Positions 63,859 through 64,000 of a stretch of DNA of 64,000 nucleotides are shown piece after piece. A program made the position numbers and the translations under genes. This DNA comes from DATJKD01 sp963728295 (GTDB lineage: Bacteria > Pseudomonadota > Gammaproteobacteria > Steroidobacterales > Steroidobacteraceae). The stretch's first letter is position 1, and each line of letters opens with the position of its first letter. The DNA lies in the NCBI GenBank assembly GCA_963728295.1, contig CAVSKB010000004.1:62001-126000 (forward strand), written 5' to 3'. The notes under the pieces are model-generated. The model was given only the letters and a program-made list of their open reading frames with translations. It ran no database searches and was not told where the DNA came from.

Positions 63859-64000
63859 TCAGCCGCCGCGGCGCGCCAGCAGGATCGCGAGACCGCCCGC
63901 GCCGGCCAGCACGAGTCCCGGGAGCAGCGATGCGCCGACCGCGAGCCACACGAGACCTCCGAGCAGGAGCGTGGCACCGATCAGGGTTCCGTCGCGTCGT
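63859..64000 (-). CDS. membrane protein, 3' end
   Basis: Only the last 46 codons lie in the window, ending at a TGA (63859-63861) and running off the right edge. They encode two hydrophobic helices (LIGATLLLGGLVWLAVGASL and LVLAGAGGLAILLARR) with a basic end. The pattern resembles the C-terminal TM pair of UbiB-type proteins but is too short to call. It converges with the hotdog-like gene across 10 bp. Confidence 0.5.
   Translation of the reverse strand, partial: RRDGTLIGATLLLGGLVWLAVGASLLPGLVLAGAGGLAILLARRGG

Noticed and set aside
1..64000. tRNA, rRNA, riboswitch, IS element, prophage or toxin-antitoxin pair
   Set aside because: Searched by eye for tRNA arms, transposase motifs (DDE, HUH), integrase and small paired ORFs with ribosome sites; none was supported.

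Overview
The window is high-G+C bacterial chromosome (about two thirds G+C by eye), gene-dense and mostly single-copy core and accessory metabolism. FadE, YgiQ, a GspA/GspB pair, an Mla-type lipid transporter, a DAK2-DegV fusion, dodecin and many four-base ATGA overlaps fit a Gammaproteobacterium of the Steroidobacterales/Nevskiales/Xanthomonadales kind. That placement is inference from gene content. I see no rRNA, tRNA, CRISPR array, prophage or recognisable insertion sequence.

Layout. 1-5.6 kb: end of a glycogen/maltodextrin operon (glgB-glgX-malQ). 5.7-9.2 kb: a glycine-zipper protein, then a forward run of aldo/keto reductase, SDR and epoxide-hydrolase-like enzyme. 9.2-16.6 kb: a tightly packed reverse operon (SDR, zinc dehydrogenase, sulfotransferase, DUF1214 protein, MFS transporter, Fe-S old-yellow-enzyme) that looks like a catabolic module for a hydrophobic substrate. 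16.6-28.5 kb: mixed small operons (DUF885 peptidase-like protein, YgiQ, YebC, TolB/TPR protein, bactofilin-like lipoprotein, thioredoxin-fold protein, VOC, TauE, FAH). 28.9-34.6 kb: a REC-PAS-GAF-HD-GYP sensor, a TLC/NTT-like transporter and an unusual receiver-TM-TonB protein. 35-37.7 kb: EEP nuclease/phosphatase-like protein, LysR regulator, dodecin. 37.7-51.6 kb: a long reverse run (mdh, APC/KimA-like transporter, fadE, DUF4286-DUF3667 protein, dinB, gspA, gspB, DAK2-DegV fusion, cystathionine-gamma-synthase-like enzyme). 51.7-59 kb: a YtrA-type GntR gene with a clear operator, then a CPA2 antiporter and an Mla-like operon (mlaE-mlaF-mlaD-lipoprotein). These last two blocks sit between two copies of a ~470-bp nested palindromic repeat. 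59-64 kb: GGDEF/EAL protein, M15 peptidase, SDR, DUF2007 protein, a CoA-thioesterase-like protein and the 3' end of a membrane protein.

Two things stand out. First, the ~470-bp element (52446-52917 and 58500-58973): each copy is a long imperfect palindrome made of smaller inverted repeats, the copies differ by paired changes that keep the arms complementary, and both lie between convergent gene ends. Second, about 21 single-base frameshifts interrupt otherwise well conserved genes, nearly all of them +1 insertions. I read these as probable sequencing or assembly insertions, so the affected genes are annotated as whole reading units with the break positions given.
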